64,000 nucleotides of DNA from Icerya purchasi (Eukaryota; Arthropoda; Insecta; Hemiptera; Monophlebidae), in assembly GCA_039619475.1 (NCBI GenBank), contig CM077116.1:299564464-299628463 (forward strand). The letters are read 5' to 3'. Made by a program: the position numbers and the translations under genes. Below, one piece after another: positions 19,474 to 31,880 of this stretch; the stretch's first letter is position 1, and each line of letters opens with the position of its first letter. The notes below the pieces were generated by a model that did no database searches, was not told where the DNA came from, and was given only the letters and a program-made list of their open reading frames with translations.

Positions 19474-19925
19474 TTTTTTTTTTATTTATTTTTTTACCCC
19501 CCTTGGGTTTGCTACCAAAGAGCATTAGCCCAGCAAAAAGGAATAGATGCATGGAATAGAATATAAATTTATTCTGTCGACAATGGAATCAAGGAACACC
19601 CCTAGGGCAGGAACAACAGAGAGAATAGGTAGAGAAAGAACATAAGAGACGTTGAAAGGAACAGGATTAAAAGATGACAATAAAGTAACTCACGCTTGCG
19701 AGATAAACCGGAGCACTCGAAGAGCACGTGATTCGCATCACAAACATACTGGGAACCTTCAGGATCCAATGGACAAAAGGAGATGCAGCCAAAGAAAAGC
19801 GATTTAGAGAAGAAGGAAGGAGACTATGCGAGAAACGGAGGCGAGATAATTTAGTAATTATGGACCGACGCAAACTGGGGAACTCATAGAACCAAGGACG
19901 AGAAGAAGGAATACAGAGTTAATCA
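19474..19925 (-). pseudogene. LINE-A 3' end (copy 2)
   Basis: Poly(T) at 19474-19495 marks the 3' end of a minus-strand copy. Translation gives ITKLSRLRFSHSLLPSS and SLAASP, then in another frame YVCDANHVLFECSGLS. These align with VIRLRFNHSLLPSSRFRFSL and YVCDADHVFFLCPSLS of the 59.8-61 kb copy and carry the C-terminal zinc-finger H and C. The tail reads TGGGCTAATGC before poly(A). Frameshifted and 5' truncated. Confidence 0.65.
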
Positions 19926-20284
19926 AGAAATAAAAGGAATTAGGATTAGCGAAAAAAGAAACATAAACAGAGTACCTAAGATGGCAGGATTTAGTTGGAA
20001 GAAAAATATTGCGTGCCGGAACCCTACTATTAAAATTTCCATTGAAAACAGCAGCTTTAGCAAGGAGGTCGACGGCTACATTTCCATCACTCTATTTTAT
20101 AATTTTCTTTTATTGTTCTCTCTTTATTTATTTATTTTCGTCCTTCCTTGTTTTTTTTCTTTTTTCTTTACTTTCTTTTCTTTATTTTTGAAGATATTCA
20201 ACTGCCCTCATCTATCGCTATGCAGATGAGTATTTACGGTTTGTGTATAAATTTGTATGTGTATAATTTATATAATCTTTATTC

Positions 20285-21110
20285 TTTTTTTTTTTATGGT
20301 CCGGCTTTAGTTAACTATCGAGCCATATGGCCACTAACCAGTTAATATAAGAATACTGTAAACTAATGAAGGATACATAATATTTAATTGGGAAAAAGGT
20401 TACAGACAACCATGGCCGTAAATGTTCAACATTACCCACGGAGGCTGAATAAAATCTTTAGGAAAGAGAAATTGGCCAGACTGAGTCCAAGGTACATTAC
20501 CTGAACTTGACTGATCAAAAAAGTGAATGGAAAAAGAATCACAATCATCATATACAATAATAATAACAAACAATCATGGCCACAAATGCTTCAGCATAGT
20601 CCACAAATGTCTGCACAAAATCATAACAAAGGAAAAACTGCCCAAGTCGAGTTCGAGATGCGTTGGGTTTCCCGAACATGACAGAGCATCAAGAATTAGG
20701 ATAATGGATCACGCATCATCAAGAATTGCATAGAATAATTAATTAATAAAACAAATAAGGTCGTTTAATATAATAAATTTAAACAAAATATACAGGACCT
20801 GGTTGTTCTGGCACAGAAGATTATAAATAGTATACGGACGAAAGAACGCAAGAGACATTAATTGTTCACAAAAAGATCTTCGGTAATGTTCATATTTATT
20901 ACAATTAAAAAGCGAATGATTAATGCCCTCCAAGAAATTTGATGCCTGATGATCACTGCATAGTACACCGTCACCTCTTAAGTTGACTAATATTATGATG
21001 TATAGGATAAGCAAGAATAGTTGTAATTTTGTATTATGAATAAACGTTAATAAGAGTGTCGGACACTCACGCAAAGTGGCATACTTATCCTGAGAGACCC
21101 ACAACTTATT
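20285..21110 (-). pseudogene. LINE-E 3' end fragment
   Basis: The minus frame 20739-21104 contains GDGVLCSDHQASNFLEGINH, SLFNCNKYEHYRRSF and CEQLMSLAFFRPYTIYNLLC. These align with the C-terminus of the LINE-E copy at 38.7-39.0 kb (CSDHVSTAYREDINHLLFSC, FDQLMCCGLYPPFCIFQLLV), including the zinc-finger H and C. The 3' UTR (20296-20738) carries three spaced copies of a GGCCAT-containing unit (near 20315, 20413 and 20577), as the 39-kb copy does. Poly(T) 20285-20295 is the tail. 5' truncated. Confidence 0.65.
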
Positions 21111-21620
21111 TTAAATAAAAAAATAAAAAAATAAATATATACTCGGAGATACGCATACCGATTGGAAGGTCACTCAAACAATTTAGTTGTACAGTTGTTG
21201 GACAACGCCTGTGATCTCGACCTTTCATAAGGGCACATACCCGGTGAGTACCGACCGGTGCTTTTTTTCCCCTTCATGGTAGTTCATGATTAAAAATTTC
21301 GTTCCTTTATGTGAAATAAAAAACAAAAACTAGAAAACTTAAAATCTCTACAAATTGAAGACTGAGAGGGTAAAAATGAAATAACCGATTCACACACACA
21401 CACACACACGCATGCACGTACAATATTAGTAAACTAAACAACAAATATTAAACACCTAGATTCCGTTAAAAACCGTGTTCGTTTAATAACCAATTATTAA
21501 CCGGTTTTCGGTTTTTACACACAGAAAAAAAACAACAATTTAACCAAGATTAAAATCTTCTAGTAATAATTTTCGTTCGTTTCGGAAATATTCAGAGAAT
21601 TTCGTATTAATAGCCCAGAA
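21111..21620. other. Non-coding flank with (CA)n
   Basis: Contains a (CA)8 microsatellite near 21393-21409 and a GC-richer patch at 21200-21265 with a box-B-like string but no matching box A. No gene seen. Confidence 0.5.
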
Positions 21621-21650
21621 TTTTTTTTTTTTTTTTTTTTCCATCACAAC

Positions 21651-21669
21651 TGACCGGTTTTAGTGGTCA
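21651..21669 (-). other. Small stem-loop at the Jockey 3' end
   Basis: TGACC and GGTCA pair across a 9-base loop, 10 bases from poly(A). A five-pair stem is weak evidence alone; noted because other LINE families here also end in a stem. Confidence 0.35.
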
Positions 21670-21741
21670 TTTAGCGATTAATTTATTGCGATAAAGAATG
21701 TTTTGTGGAGGGGTAGTACTCAGCAGTACTCCCTCTGAACT

Positions 21742-24418
21742 TTATAATGGCTGGACAAGGTCTAGAGGCTTATTTCGCCACAGTCTACGTATTTCACCGG
21801 AGTTATCCAGCAGATTGTTAGCAAGTGGGTTCATATGGATGCTAAGTCGGGCAACATGTTTATTTGCTTGTTTTTTGATTTCATCCTCCACAGACATGAC
21901 ATTCAAGTCATTATGGAGGGTATAATTTGAGACGCACCAGGGGGCTGCAGTAATGGTTCTCAGTACCCTATTTTGATATCGTTGTATTTTCTGTAAGTTT
22001 GATGTTTTTACGCAGCCCCACAGCTGTATACCGTACAGCCAGATCGGTTTTAGAGCTATTTTATATAATAGAGTTTTATTGTCTAACGATAAGCCCGATC
22101 TCTTAGCTAACAACCACGACATGGTTCTAGTTTTAAACCTCAAATGCTCCATTTTTTTTGGAATGTGAGTACCCCAGGTCAGCCTAGGGTCCAAGTGCAT
22201 GCCTAAATATTTTACGTTATTGGCATGTGGTATTACGACGTTATTTATTTTGATTGGCAGGCGTTCAATTTTTCGATTTGTGAATGAAATATGCGTCGAC
22301 TTACTTTCATTGACTACTATGCGCCATCGTTTTAGCCAAGTTTCCACATGCCGAAGTGACTCCTGCAGTTTTTCTGTGGCTGTGTTTTCACACTTATCAA
22401 CGGCCAGGATGGCTGCGTCATCCGCGTACAAAGCTACTTCTGTATTATCCAGCATCGAGAAGTCGGTCGTGTAGATCAGGTACAATATTGGACCCAGAAC
22501 GCTCCCCTGTGGAACCCGGCCCTTACCGGAAAAATATCTGAGTATTCATCGGTTATTTTCACTCGAAAATATCTTTCTTATATATATGATTTAAATAGTA
22601 GATAGAAGGAGTGAGGAAGCAGAAGTTTAATTTTATACAATAATCCTTGATGCCATACCTTATCGAAAGCCTGCTGGACATCCAGAAACGCGGCCGTACA
22701 AATATTCTTGTTTTCCAAGCTATTTTCAATAATCTTTGTTAATCTGTGAACCTGTTCTATAGTGTTATGGTTCTTACGAAAACCAAATTGAAAATCGGGA
22801 ATAATTTTATTGTTAGATAATATTGGAAACAACCGTTTTAAAATTAATTTTTCCAGTATCTTTGAGAGGACAGGAAGCAACGAGATGGGTCTATATGATG
22901 ATACCACCTCAGATGGTTTTCCAGGCTTCGGTACAACAATTATCTGTGAGAACTTCCAAGCTAGTGGGAAATATTGATTGCGAAGAACAGCGTTATATAT
23001 TTTTGTTATAAATACAATACTTTTGCGTAGTAACTCATTTAAAAGCTCTGCTGTGATTAAGTCAAATCCGGGGCACTTTTTCCGTTTCATATTTTTGAAG
23101 AGTTGCTGTATCTCACTAGGGGCAACCGGTGTTATAGGTAAACTCATTTGCAGCGGTTTATCCAGGTATTCGAGGATATCTGTGGAGTCAGCAGCTTGAG
23201 GATTTGGTGTAAATACATCGTAAAGATAATCGGCAAAAAGTGCCGCTTTATCGAAGTTAGTACGAGCCCAGCTACTGTCGGGTTTTTGTATTGGTGGAAT
23301 ACACATAGTTGGCCGTTTAAAACGTTTGGTCACTTTCCACAATGAGTAATCATCGTTTTTGGTCGGCGACAAACTCGACAGAAATGTTGCAAGCGTTTCG
23401 TTTTTATTTTCATGCAGTACTTTACGCAGCTGCTTGGTTTTTCTATTTAGTTGCCTTTTAATAGCCGGATTTCTCGTCGTATTCCAGGTTTTTCGTAATT
23501 TCCTCTTTTCACGCACTAGTGTTAGTATATGTTTTGGGATATTATTAGAGACCTTGGAAGGTTCTACAGTGGGAGTAGCTAGCCACGCAGCATTTTGTAT
23601 GGTTTCTGTTAAGTTTTGAACTGCTTTATCAATATCGTAATTAGTTTTCAGAGGCATATTTAAACTAACGTTAGTCTCTAGATATTGTTTAAATAAAGGC
23701 CAGTTGGTTTTTTTATTGATAAGGTATGGCTCAGGTGTTTTTGTTATTGGCGAAACGCTCACCGTTAATATAACCGAGGAGTGGTCTGACTGTAGATCGA
23801 AACAGGACTCCGCTCTCATATATAAAGATGGGATTCCTTTTGTTACAAAAAAATCTAGTAGATCAGGTTTTTTCTGTGATCCTGAGGCCAGTAGATAGAC
23901 TCGCCCCCCGAAAAGTAACCTAGATTTTGGATAGAAATTACTTTTTCCAGAATTTTTCCCCTGGGATTATCCAAACGAGAGCCCCATTTGCGACTTTTTG
24001 AATTCCAGTCTCCACCGGATATGAATTTTTCTCCCAATGACTTAAAATATTTAACGAATAGGTTTTCATCTAGTCGTTCATTTGGAGAGCAATATACGGC
24101 TGAAATAGCGACAGTTCCGTTAAATGAGCATAATTTTACCGTACAAGCCTGCATTCGTATTTCAGAAAATTTTTCCTCCTCGTAGTGTTTGATAGTTTTT
24201 TTGATAATGATTGCACTACCGTCGCGAGCTTTATTATCTGGCCTAAGACAAGTGTACACATCATAGTTGGGAATATTAAAGACTGTTTTATTTGTGAAAT
24301 GCGTTTCTGAGATGAGCAGTATATCAATGAAGTGAGATTTTAAAAATAGCTCTATTTCTAACTTACGTTGTAAAGCGCCATTAACGTTCCAAAGTGCAAT
24401 TCGTAATGAGGTAGCCAT
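21742..24418 (-). pseudogene. Jockey-clade ORF2 (EN-RT), three lesions
   Basis: From ATG 24418 the endonuclease reads LRIALWNVNGALQRK, LLISETHFT, ISGGDWNSKSRKWGS and, after a frameshift near 23880-23900, SDHSSVI (about 23775). RT: CPGFDLITAELL, SYRPISLLPVLSKILEK, FGFRKNHNTIEQ, AAFLDVQQAFDKVWHQG (catalytic Asp present), then a stop at 22578-22580 within the SYI/ERYFRVKI junction and a second frameshift near 22510 just before VPQGSVLGP. YADD follows (about 22420), and the C-terminal domain to 21742 is open. So all catalytic boxes survive, but three separate breaks prevent one protein. Confidence 0.8.
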
Positions 24419-24695
24419 TATTTACTAGTTTTATTCACGACTGAGGACAATAAATTTAATATCATAGTATTCTGATTCATTAACTGTTGAAACATATTTT
24501 TAAATTCGTTTAAAAATGCACTTAATATTACACCTATACCGGTAGGCTAGGTGCGAAGCGGTTATTACTTTCGTTACCACGGTCATTTTCGAAACCAACA
24601 CCGTTATAAACATTATCGCTAAGATTAAGCACTGCATTGGCGCCGTTGGTCCCTAACGTAACTTTCACATACGGTAACTGAGCTTTATGTCCATT

Positions 24696-25634
24696 TTAAG
24701 GGATAATAATATCAAGCATAGCATTACTGTAACTTACGGGAAGATTTGGTTTGTCAGTAAGCGCCTGCTCTGCGTTGTATTTCGCATTGTATAATTTTCG
24801 ATACACCTCGCATCCCTTATAATTAGAAGGGTGTTGCTGCGTGCATAACGCACACTTCGGCGGTAAGTCTTTTCCTTTTTTACAGTCAGCTGAGTTATGA
24901 TTACCCGCACATTTGACGCATTTATAGGGCCGATTACAAAATGATCGTGTGTGTCCATACTTTTGACATCTAGTACATTGGGCTATGTCTCTTTTTACGT
25001 GAGGTGTTTCTACTCTAATTTTTGAATGTAATAATAAGTCGAGATCATATATACGTTTAATGTCATCGGTCGGCTCCAACTCGATGAAACGTAGAGGCAG
25101 AGGTTCTTTAGTTTTTTTATTTTTAATATTAAAGACAGACCTGACTTGAAATCTTTGTTCCTCGAGAGCCTGCGTAATGTCGCTGTCTGTGAAAGAGGGA
25201 TGTAAACCCCGAATTACGACTTTATACGCTCTTTCGTGTTTTAGTTGGTATGTGTGGTAGTTAATGTCTTCTTTTTTGAATGTTTGGATTATTTTTCTGT
25301 AATCGTCAGGAGAGTGTACGTTGATTTTGACGGCGTTATCTTTCAAGGATTTTGCTCTAAAGTCTTGTTTCCCTAATACGTCTGTAATTTTTTTCAACAT
25401 TCCCGAATAATTAATTATATCGTGTACGAATATAGGCGGCGAAGAAGGTTCTTTTGTTACATTTTTAGCCGTCTGTGCAATCGAATTCTCATTTTGTGTA
25501 ACTTCGTCTTCGACTTGCAAGTTTTTGAACCTATTTTGTTTCATACGTAACTGATTTACTTGTTGGTGGTTCAATGGTCTTTTCCTAGCTTTCTTTTTTG
25601 GAATCTGCCAGTCGTTCTCCATGTGTTCATCCAC
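24696..25634 (-). CDS. Jockey-clade ORF1, gag-like with three zinc knuckles
   Basis: An intact 312-codon frame from ATG 25634. The N-terminal third is basic (PKKKARKRPLNHQQ). A central domain (KVVIRGLHPSFTDSDITQAL, with FRVKSVFN-like context) resembles the RRM-like fold region of Jockey gags. Three zinc knuckles follow: CTRCQKYGHTRSFC, CVKCAGNHNSADC, then CALCTQQHPSNYKGC. The product would bind the element RNA and form cytoplasmic particles that carry it to chromosomes. It is the only undamaged Jockey-type frame here, while its ORF2 partner is broken, so it could at most act in trans. Confidence 0.8.
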   Translation of the reverse strand: MDEHMENDWQIPKKKARKRPLNHQQVNQLRMKQNRFKNLQVEDEVTQNENSIAQTAKNVTKEPSSPPIFVHDIINYSGMLKKITDVLGKQDFRAKSLKDNAVKINVHSPDDYRKIIQTFKKEDINYHTYQLKHERAYKVVIRGLHPSFTDSDITQALEEQRFQVRSVFNIKNKKTKEPLPLRFIELEPTDDIKRIYDLDLLLHSKIRVETPHVKRDIAQCTRCQKYGHTRSFCNRPYKCVKCAGNHNSADCKKGKDLPPKCALCTQQHPSNYKGCEVYRKLYNAKYNAEQALTDKPNLPVSYSNAMLDIIIP

Positions 25635-25732
25635 CCGCGACGATGTCGATAATGCATCTTCCGAGTAATTAGATATTGTGTTGTTATCGTCGGCTATGTC
25701 CTCGTCTCTTGTATGATCATCGGTATAGAATA

Positions 25733-25735
<3 letters not shown>

Positions 25736-25765
<30 letters not shown>

Positions 25766-25935
25766 GGGTTCGTCAACATAGACACTGGCCCAAGAACAGC
25801 GGAACAGAGAGAAAAGAGAGATTCAGATCCTTACACGATCAGAGATAGCTGACAGAAAGCATATAGTAGGAGTCATACGCAAGGGTTTTTTGTTTTAAAG
25901 CAAGTATTATTTTCTTAAACTAGTATTGAGGATTT
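25736..25935 (-). mobile_element. LINE-A 3' end (copy 3)
   Basis: Poly(T) 25736-25761, then AAATGGGTTCGTCAACATAG and CACTGGCCCAAG. In minus orientation this is the LINE-A tail TTGGGCCAGTGTC ... GTTGACGAACCCATTT-poly(A). Only the 3' UTR is recognisable; the 5' limit is uncertain. It is head to head with the next copy. Confidence 0.6.
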
Positions 25936-26382
25936 AATAATTCTCCCTGCATTAGCCATTCTGTTATTTCTTCCATAGTCCGCCTTCTCACTTTAATCAT
26001 AGTCTGCTTCCTACTTTTCTCTTTCGTTTTGATATTGTTCAGTTTCTTTGTGTCCCTTTCTCATCTTACTACCTTAAATTTGACCAGCGATGCAAATCAC
26101 GTTCTATTATTTCTTTTATTTCCTCGGAACGTGCAATCTTTTATTCCAATTTTCTTGGCCTTGGCCTCCCGACAGTCCTGACTCCTTACTGTGCCCACTA
26201 CATTTTCTTACTCTATCATCTCTCCTTTTGTTGTTCCTATGTCGGCTACCTTCATTTTTTCTATCTCTAATCGCTTCCTGACATAACCCCTGCAATTCTT
26301 ACGTTTCATCATTCTGCCAGTCCTTCGAGTTGAGTAAATGTGCGCTGTATTGACACGTTCCAAAAAAAAAAAAAAAAAAAAA
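25936..26382 (+). pseudogene. LINE-A 3' end (copy 4)
   Basis: Plus strand. The translated string ANHVLLFLLFPRNVQSFIP then IFLALASRQS aligns with ADHVFFLCPSLSAECSAFYF and SLLRLALPTP of the longer copy. The tail TTGAGTAAATGTGCGCTGTA then TTGACACGTTCC leads into poly(A) at 26362-26382. The sequence 25940-26340 is also recognisable as the reverse complement of LINE-A copy 5 (31980-32290). Stops and frameshifts present. Confidence 0.65.
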
Positions 26383-28070
26383 GGACTATTACTGAGAAAT
26401 ATACTTACTGTTATTCAAGTATTATTTCATTTCATTGGCTTACGCGTCGGATTTCTATAAAATGTTACAACTATTTTTAAAAATCGCCTTTTTATATAGA
26501 AAGAAATTACGTTATTTACTTTTTGGTAAAAGTAGTTAATAGTTTTGATACTTGTAAATTTTTTATTTATTCCGAATTCTATTTATTATTTTTGATGCAA
26601 AAATTTAATCCAGTCTAGGGAGTAAAATCCACAACTTAGCAGCATAGTCAAGGTGTACACACATCACTGAACTGCATTAAGTCTCCAGATTACGTCACAG
26701 AGGAGAACGGAGCTGGTGTAACTCTGCACACACTGACCGTAATCACGACCGTGTATTCTAGAAAACCACGCAAACCAATGCCACGACGGTGTATCGCAAG
26801 CAATTACGCGTGTTTCTCGAACAATCGTCACGTGCCTGCAATTTGCGTCGTATAATTTTTGAAAATATTTCACCGAAAATAGTTTAATAAATGCTAAAAA
26901 TACAAAATATACTTCGAGTCAAATTTTCAAAATACGATTCCCCATCATTTTGGTAAATAAATCTTTGTAACAAACGCCGATACGTAATTCCACCGTCTAT
27001 TAAAGCTTTTTGGAAAAGGTATAATCTGAAGCAAATATTTCATTTTTAGTGTCGTTTTCTACCACTGCCCTAAATTAGGTCTATTCATGAAGTCGGAATA
27101 AATCGTCTATTGAACACGTTAAAGATCCGTAATGTAAATATAAATGTACGATTAAAATCAAGATTTAAGCGAGTGTTATCACATTATACTATCAATAATG
27201 CTAATCGATACGTTATTACTCGTACATGTATAAAAACACGCTAATTATCGCCGGAAATGAGTTTGTTTTTCAATTACTAACAAATATATCACGAAGGAAT
27301 TAGAAAATTTCTTCCGATTAATCTTGTGTTGAATGCATTCATAAAATTATCCACGAAAATCTTTATTCACTCATGCGTTAAAATTGATATCAGGTTAATC
27401 TCAATACGGAATTGGATTGTTTCGTACCATTTTATTTCAACTCGGTCACATGTATAGTGATCCCCGGATGCCAATTCGTTTATTATAATGTTAAATAGTT
27501 TTCCTGTCGCGTGCAGCCCCATCAAAAAAAACGTCAAAAAAACCGGAAGCACGAGTCAACAGATCGAAAAAAGAGATTTGATGAAAGAGAAGAGGACAGT
27601 TCAAAAATATAAAACATGTCAGAATAATGTGAACATGATTCCAATTCTGAAGGCGATAAAGATAATCTAGAGGAAACTGGCGACAATATGCAATGCTCGA
27701 AAATATGTATTTAAGAGGATATTATTATACGGGTACGAATAAAAAGACGAAGCGAAGAAAACGCATAAATGTTAAAACACGGGCTCACAATATTTCATTG
27801 TTTGAAGACAGCAATCAGCAGACCGGAGAATAATCTTGCTGCAGTACAAGTAATTACAAACTGCACTAATATTCATATTCCGATGAGAACGAGAATGCAG
27901 CAAGTTCTTTTGCAAGTTGCAAAGTCGAACCACCGAAGCTTTATAAGAACTTTACCGAAAATTATAACCTACACAACTGAAACACTACACCTTGCTTTTC
28001 ATGATTAAAACGTACGAAAATATCACATGAAACGCCAGAAGTTTTCTCATAAGAATCGCACGACCGAAAT
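26383..28070. other. Gene-poor stretch, two composition outliers
   Basis: 26660-26880 is GC-richer with an open 69-codon minus frame I do not recognise. 27480-28010 is A-rich with scattered plus frames and no known motif. The rest is AT-rich and empty to my eye. Confidence 0.4.
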
Positions 28071-28385
28071 ATATATATTAATTACAACGTAATTCTTAAG
28101 CTACCCTCCATTAGAAAAAATGTCCCAATTTTATGTAACGTTTGTTATAATTTTATAGGATTTTTGTGATTGTTATTTTAAAAATGTCACAATTTTATAT
28201 AACGAAATATGTAACGAAAATATGTCTTAATTTTATATAATGAAAGTTAAATGTTAGGATAGGGATTTTTGTGATTGTTATTTTTTTTGTGTTGATGCCA
28301 GTAAGAATTACGTTGTAAATTTTGATCATTTTATAAAAAGTGTAGAAGAGAAAGAGACATAAATGAAAGCAACAGAATGGCCGAG

Positions 28386-28426
<41 letters not shown>
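28071..28426. mobile_element. MITE-like element ending in (TA)n, copy 1
   Basis: A perfect 17-bp inverted repeat (TTACAACGTAATTCTTA at 28082-28098, its complement at 28302-28318) frames a 200-bp core. A further shared tail (GTGTAGAAGAGAAAGAGACA region) ends in CCGAGT followed by (TA)20. The same order, including the microsatellite, recurs at 63551-63809 with an internal deletion. Non-autonomous; no ORF. Superfamily unknown. Confidence 0.7.
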
Positions 28427-28428
<2 letters not shown>

Positions 28429-31400
28429 ATACGTTTGCACAATCAATTTTCTATAAAATCTCGTTTCCGTTTTTCTTGGCTTTATATTATTGAAAGTTTT
28501 TTTTTCACTAATATTCATTTTCGATACTTAAAAATTCAAAAGTACTATATTATGGTTAACATGTTGCTAAGAATTACCCATTTTTATCGATATTCACCCA
28601 AGAAAGAGCAAATTTTTTTTCCTGATATATGCGCAATTTTTTCAATTCGAAGAAATTATTCAAAAACATATTCTAGCCGAATTAAAAATATATTGTAATT
28701 GCATCCCGTACGTTTAAATAACCCGCAACCACTTATAGAAGAGTTAAATAAGCTAATTACGTAAATTGAATTGTCGAATGAAAAATAAATTAGAGCGCCA
28801 ATATGACCTTAATAGTCTTCATACGTTTAAATGTTGTTTATCACGAGTGTTGAGGTTCTCTATTTAATTAACGTCGAAGAGGTAAAAAACAGATATAGTC
28901 GGAAGTTAAGTTCGTATTCAGCGTGAACGAAAAACTCCTTTTTTTGCTAGATACACCGATAAAAGTGATCACCTTTTAAACTGTCTGCATGCAAATGAAA
29001 ATAACGTAAAAGTACACGTTCGTTTAACGAATTCTTACTAGAAACACTCACGATTATCATTCCAGCAAAAATTCAGAATTTTTTTATTGTCGCCATTTTA
29101 CACGCGAAAATCACATCTTCACTAAACAAGGCAACGAATTGTCAAGAGTTTTAATTTTTTTTTTTTTTCACCACTCCGGTCTTAGAACCACAATTGACGC
29201 TGCTGTTTGGTTAACTAAATCTTGACTTTTTCTATGTTAAGCAATTACTTCCTCATATCTCCTCTCATTAGAAAAAGACATGATTTTTAACTAATATACT
29301 AATAACTTACTACTATTTTACATTACACATAATAGACAATATTTATCACAGTAAAAAAAAAAAAAAAAAAAAACTTTTACAAATTAAGTCCATTTCATGA
29401 CATTGCTCAACACACAAATTAGGTTTGAGCGAGTTTTTAATTTTTACGATCTAGAAAAAGAAGCAACATTACAAGAAAGTTTCGTTGTTTTACGCGTCTC
29501 ATAAGAGTTGCTTAAGGACTGCTTTCTCAAAGTTTTTGAAAAACATATGCTCTTACGCAAAAGCTAATTCATCGACGGTAATTTTAACGGAAACAATTAT
29601 ATAAGGGTTGAGGTTCGAATGCTATCTCGACCGGGCGTGACGCGATTTTGCGACTCGGTTTTTGTAGGTCATCGCAAAAACGTAAAAGCACATTTAATTT
29701 TGTAAATCTTCCAAATCCGCGGTGGTCTCTTCGCAATTCGTAATATCGCTCCCCAATCCTGGCGGACTTTAAGAATGTTACACGTTTTTATCATTATTTT
29801 CGTCTTTTTTTTCTTTTTTTTCGGTAATCCGAGCACTTTCGTGATGATTATCAATTTTCAGAATAAATTTCTGGATAACTTGGAACAGTTTTCGTTGCGT
29901 GAACTCTAGACACTCAGAGGTACATTTATAACGACGCTATCAGCAACTTCCTCGGCTTCATAGAAATTATCCCGGTTCAATCAAATACAGAAATTATGCG
30001 CAGCCACATCTCTTTTTTCGGAACGGGGTTTTTTTCATATTCACTGTAGTCCACATCATGCTGCTATTAGAAAAGCGTCTATAATCAATTCGATCGCTTT
30101 GTTTAATGTAAAATATGTTACAGTTGCCTTCGGTATGAATCATATCGTTCGTTCTAGTTGTTATTCGTCTTTATTTTGAAGAGGGCAAATGGAATAACGC
30201 TATCTTCGCAGACACTATATCACTGGCCGAAACCGAGAATAAAATCATCGATTACAATAATGTAGAATGAAAATACCCGGATTATTATTGAGGAGAAAAA
30301 TATCCTATCGAAAAATATTAATTTATTAACAAAAGTAATAAAAATTACGATAATCTTAACGATGAACTTTAATAAAATATGCGAGGAAATAGTTCTTTTT
30401 TCACAGGAAGAGAACATCCCATCTTTAGTATTTCGAAAAAGCAAAGTATTTATTAAAAACAAATTCAATATCATATAGTAAGGCGTTTTCGCCATAATAG
30501 GCTAGAGAAGAAAATTTGCAAAATTCTGATATCATAGAATATAGCAAGGGACGCATGACGAAATATTTTGAACTTCTTACAAAAATGTTTTATTATGTCT
30601 TGTGAATGATTGTATTAGATTACAAATCAATTTTAGTAGTTAAATTACGGCTTCTAATTTTAAAATCATTATCGTGTTAAAAGATAATGGAAACGTATCG
30701 GTGACCTGGGGGGGGGAATAATTTCATAAGATACAACAGTCGATATCTAACTTAGACAATGTCTAACTAATAGAACATGTGCAGAGGGAAAAGGCGCATA
30801 CCAATTACCTGACGACTATCTGAAAAGCTAACGGGAATTCTCGGGAAATGTGGACAAGACAATGTTCGGTCGGTAGCAAGAAACCGAGAGAGGCTAAAAT
30901 TCGCCCGCGACTAATCGTTATTAGCACTTCACATTGGTGGTTACTGAAACTTAATATACATGCGAGACACGTCAGAAAGTAATTGTTTTCACGCCTAGTC
31001 GTTCGTTAAGGGGCTATTCTATTCTAGTCTAGAGGCGCGAATTTGGGAGGTTTTTTCAAGCGGAATAAAAAAGAAAAACAATAATCGTGTTTTTAGAATA
31101 CACAAAAAAATTATCAAAAAAAATTCAAAATTCACAAAGTTACAGGAGCCTGATGAAGTGGAGGGGTAAAAAAGGGCGTGTCCTAGTTGACACGATTCCA
31201 ACTTTTCTAGTCATCTGAGAAAAAATTAAGGATTCCTAGTTTAGTTATAGTCCCTACCTCAGAAAAGGAGGAAAAAAAAATTTCTCGTAAAATGTTGACT
31301 GTTTGAAAAAAAAAGTCGATTTTTTACCTGTTTTTCGAATTTTCTGAATTTTTTAAAAATAGTAAAAATCAAAATTTCGACTTCATTCTGGCAGGGGCTA

Positions 31401-31880
31401 TAGAAGGATTAGTTTCGAGAAAAACGCGTTTCAAATTTCGAAAGATTTAAGTAAAGTTTCAGGCAGTCTAGTTCTTAGAACAGTACGTTATACTTACATT
31501 TTCTTAATCGACGATTCCTGCTTCATACAATGGACCTTCTTCTTCTACTTCAAAATGATTATTCGCAGGCAGTCGCCGTAAATCTAGTACGCATCGCGGA
31601 TATACAAGTTAATTAAATTTGTTTCAAATCAATCATAAATCTTAATAATAAAGAAGAAAAAAGCAAGGAAGACTATTATTAAGCCAACCCACACACCGAA
31701 ATCTAAAGTGTTAGTTACTTCGAAGAATATATCGGGAGTCGACACTTTCAGCGGTTAAAGGAGCCGACACAAAATCCAGTTTTCGAGCAGTGGAACCCCA
31801 GCCAGAAGACACCCATCTTTATTAGTCAAAAGAGCCAATGATTCGGATATCCTGTTTTCATCGAGCAAATAAGCCAAACA
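28427..31880. other. AT-rich stretch, orphan poly(T)/poly(A) tracts
   Basis: Poly(T) at 29157-29169 and poly(A) at 29352-29373 could mark retroelement ends, but no family tail or coding block is visible next to them. G9 run at 30709-30717. 31020-31470 is A/T-rich with a short inverted appearance but no gene. Nothing else recognised. Confidence 0.4.

Larger units (their letters stand above)
21621..25735 (-). mobile_element. Jockey-clade LINE, near full length
   Basis: Minus strand: poly(T) 21621-21640 as tail, 3' UTR 21641-21741, ORF2 (21742-24418), spacer of 277 bases, ORF1 (24696-25634), about 100 bases of 5' UTR. ORF1 with three zinc knuckles and ORF2 with endonuclease and RT but no RNase H match the Jockey clade, as does the C-terminal NNLLDNSGEIRRL ... 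KPLDL. The 5' side abuts the poly(T) of a LINE-A copy at 25736. I could not find an unambiguous TSD. Confidence 0.85.

Noticed and set aside
21200..21265. GC-rich patch with GGTCGAGATCAC (minus), possible SINE
   Set aside because: Box B is imperfect and no convincing box A or tail follows.
27488..28008. Plus-strand ORFs of 60-79 codons as host exons
   Set aside because: No recognisable motif, several stops between them, no splice signals that I can defend.
29600..29660. Box-B-like GGTTCGAATGC, possible SINE or tRNA
   Set aside because: No box A at the right distance and no cloverleaf; single 11-base match is expected by chance.
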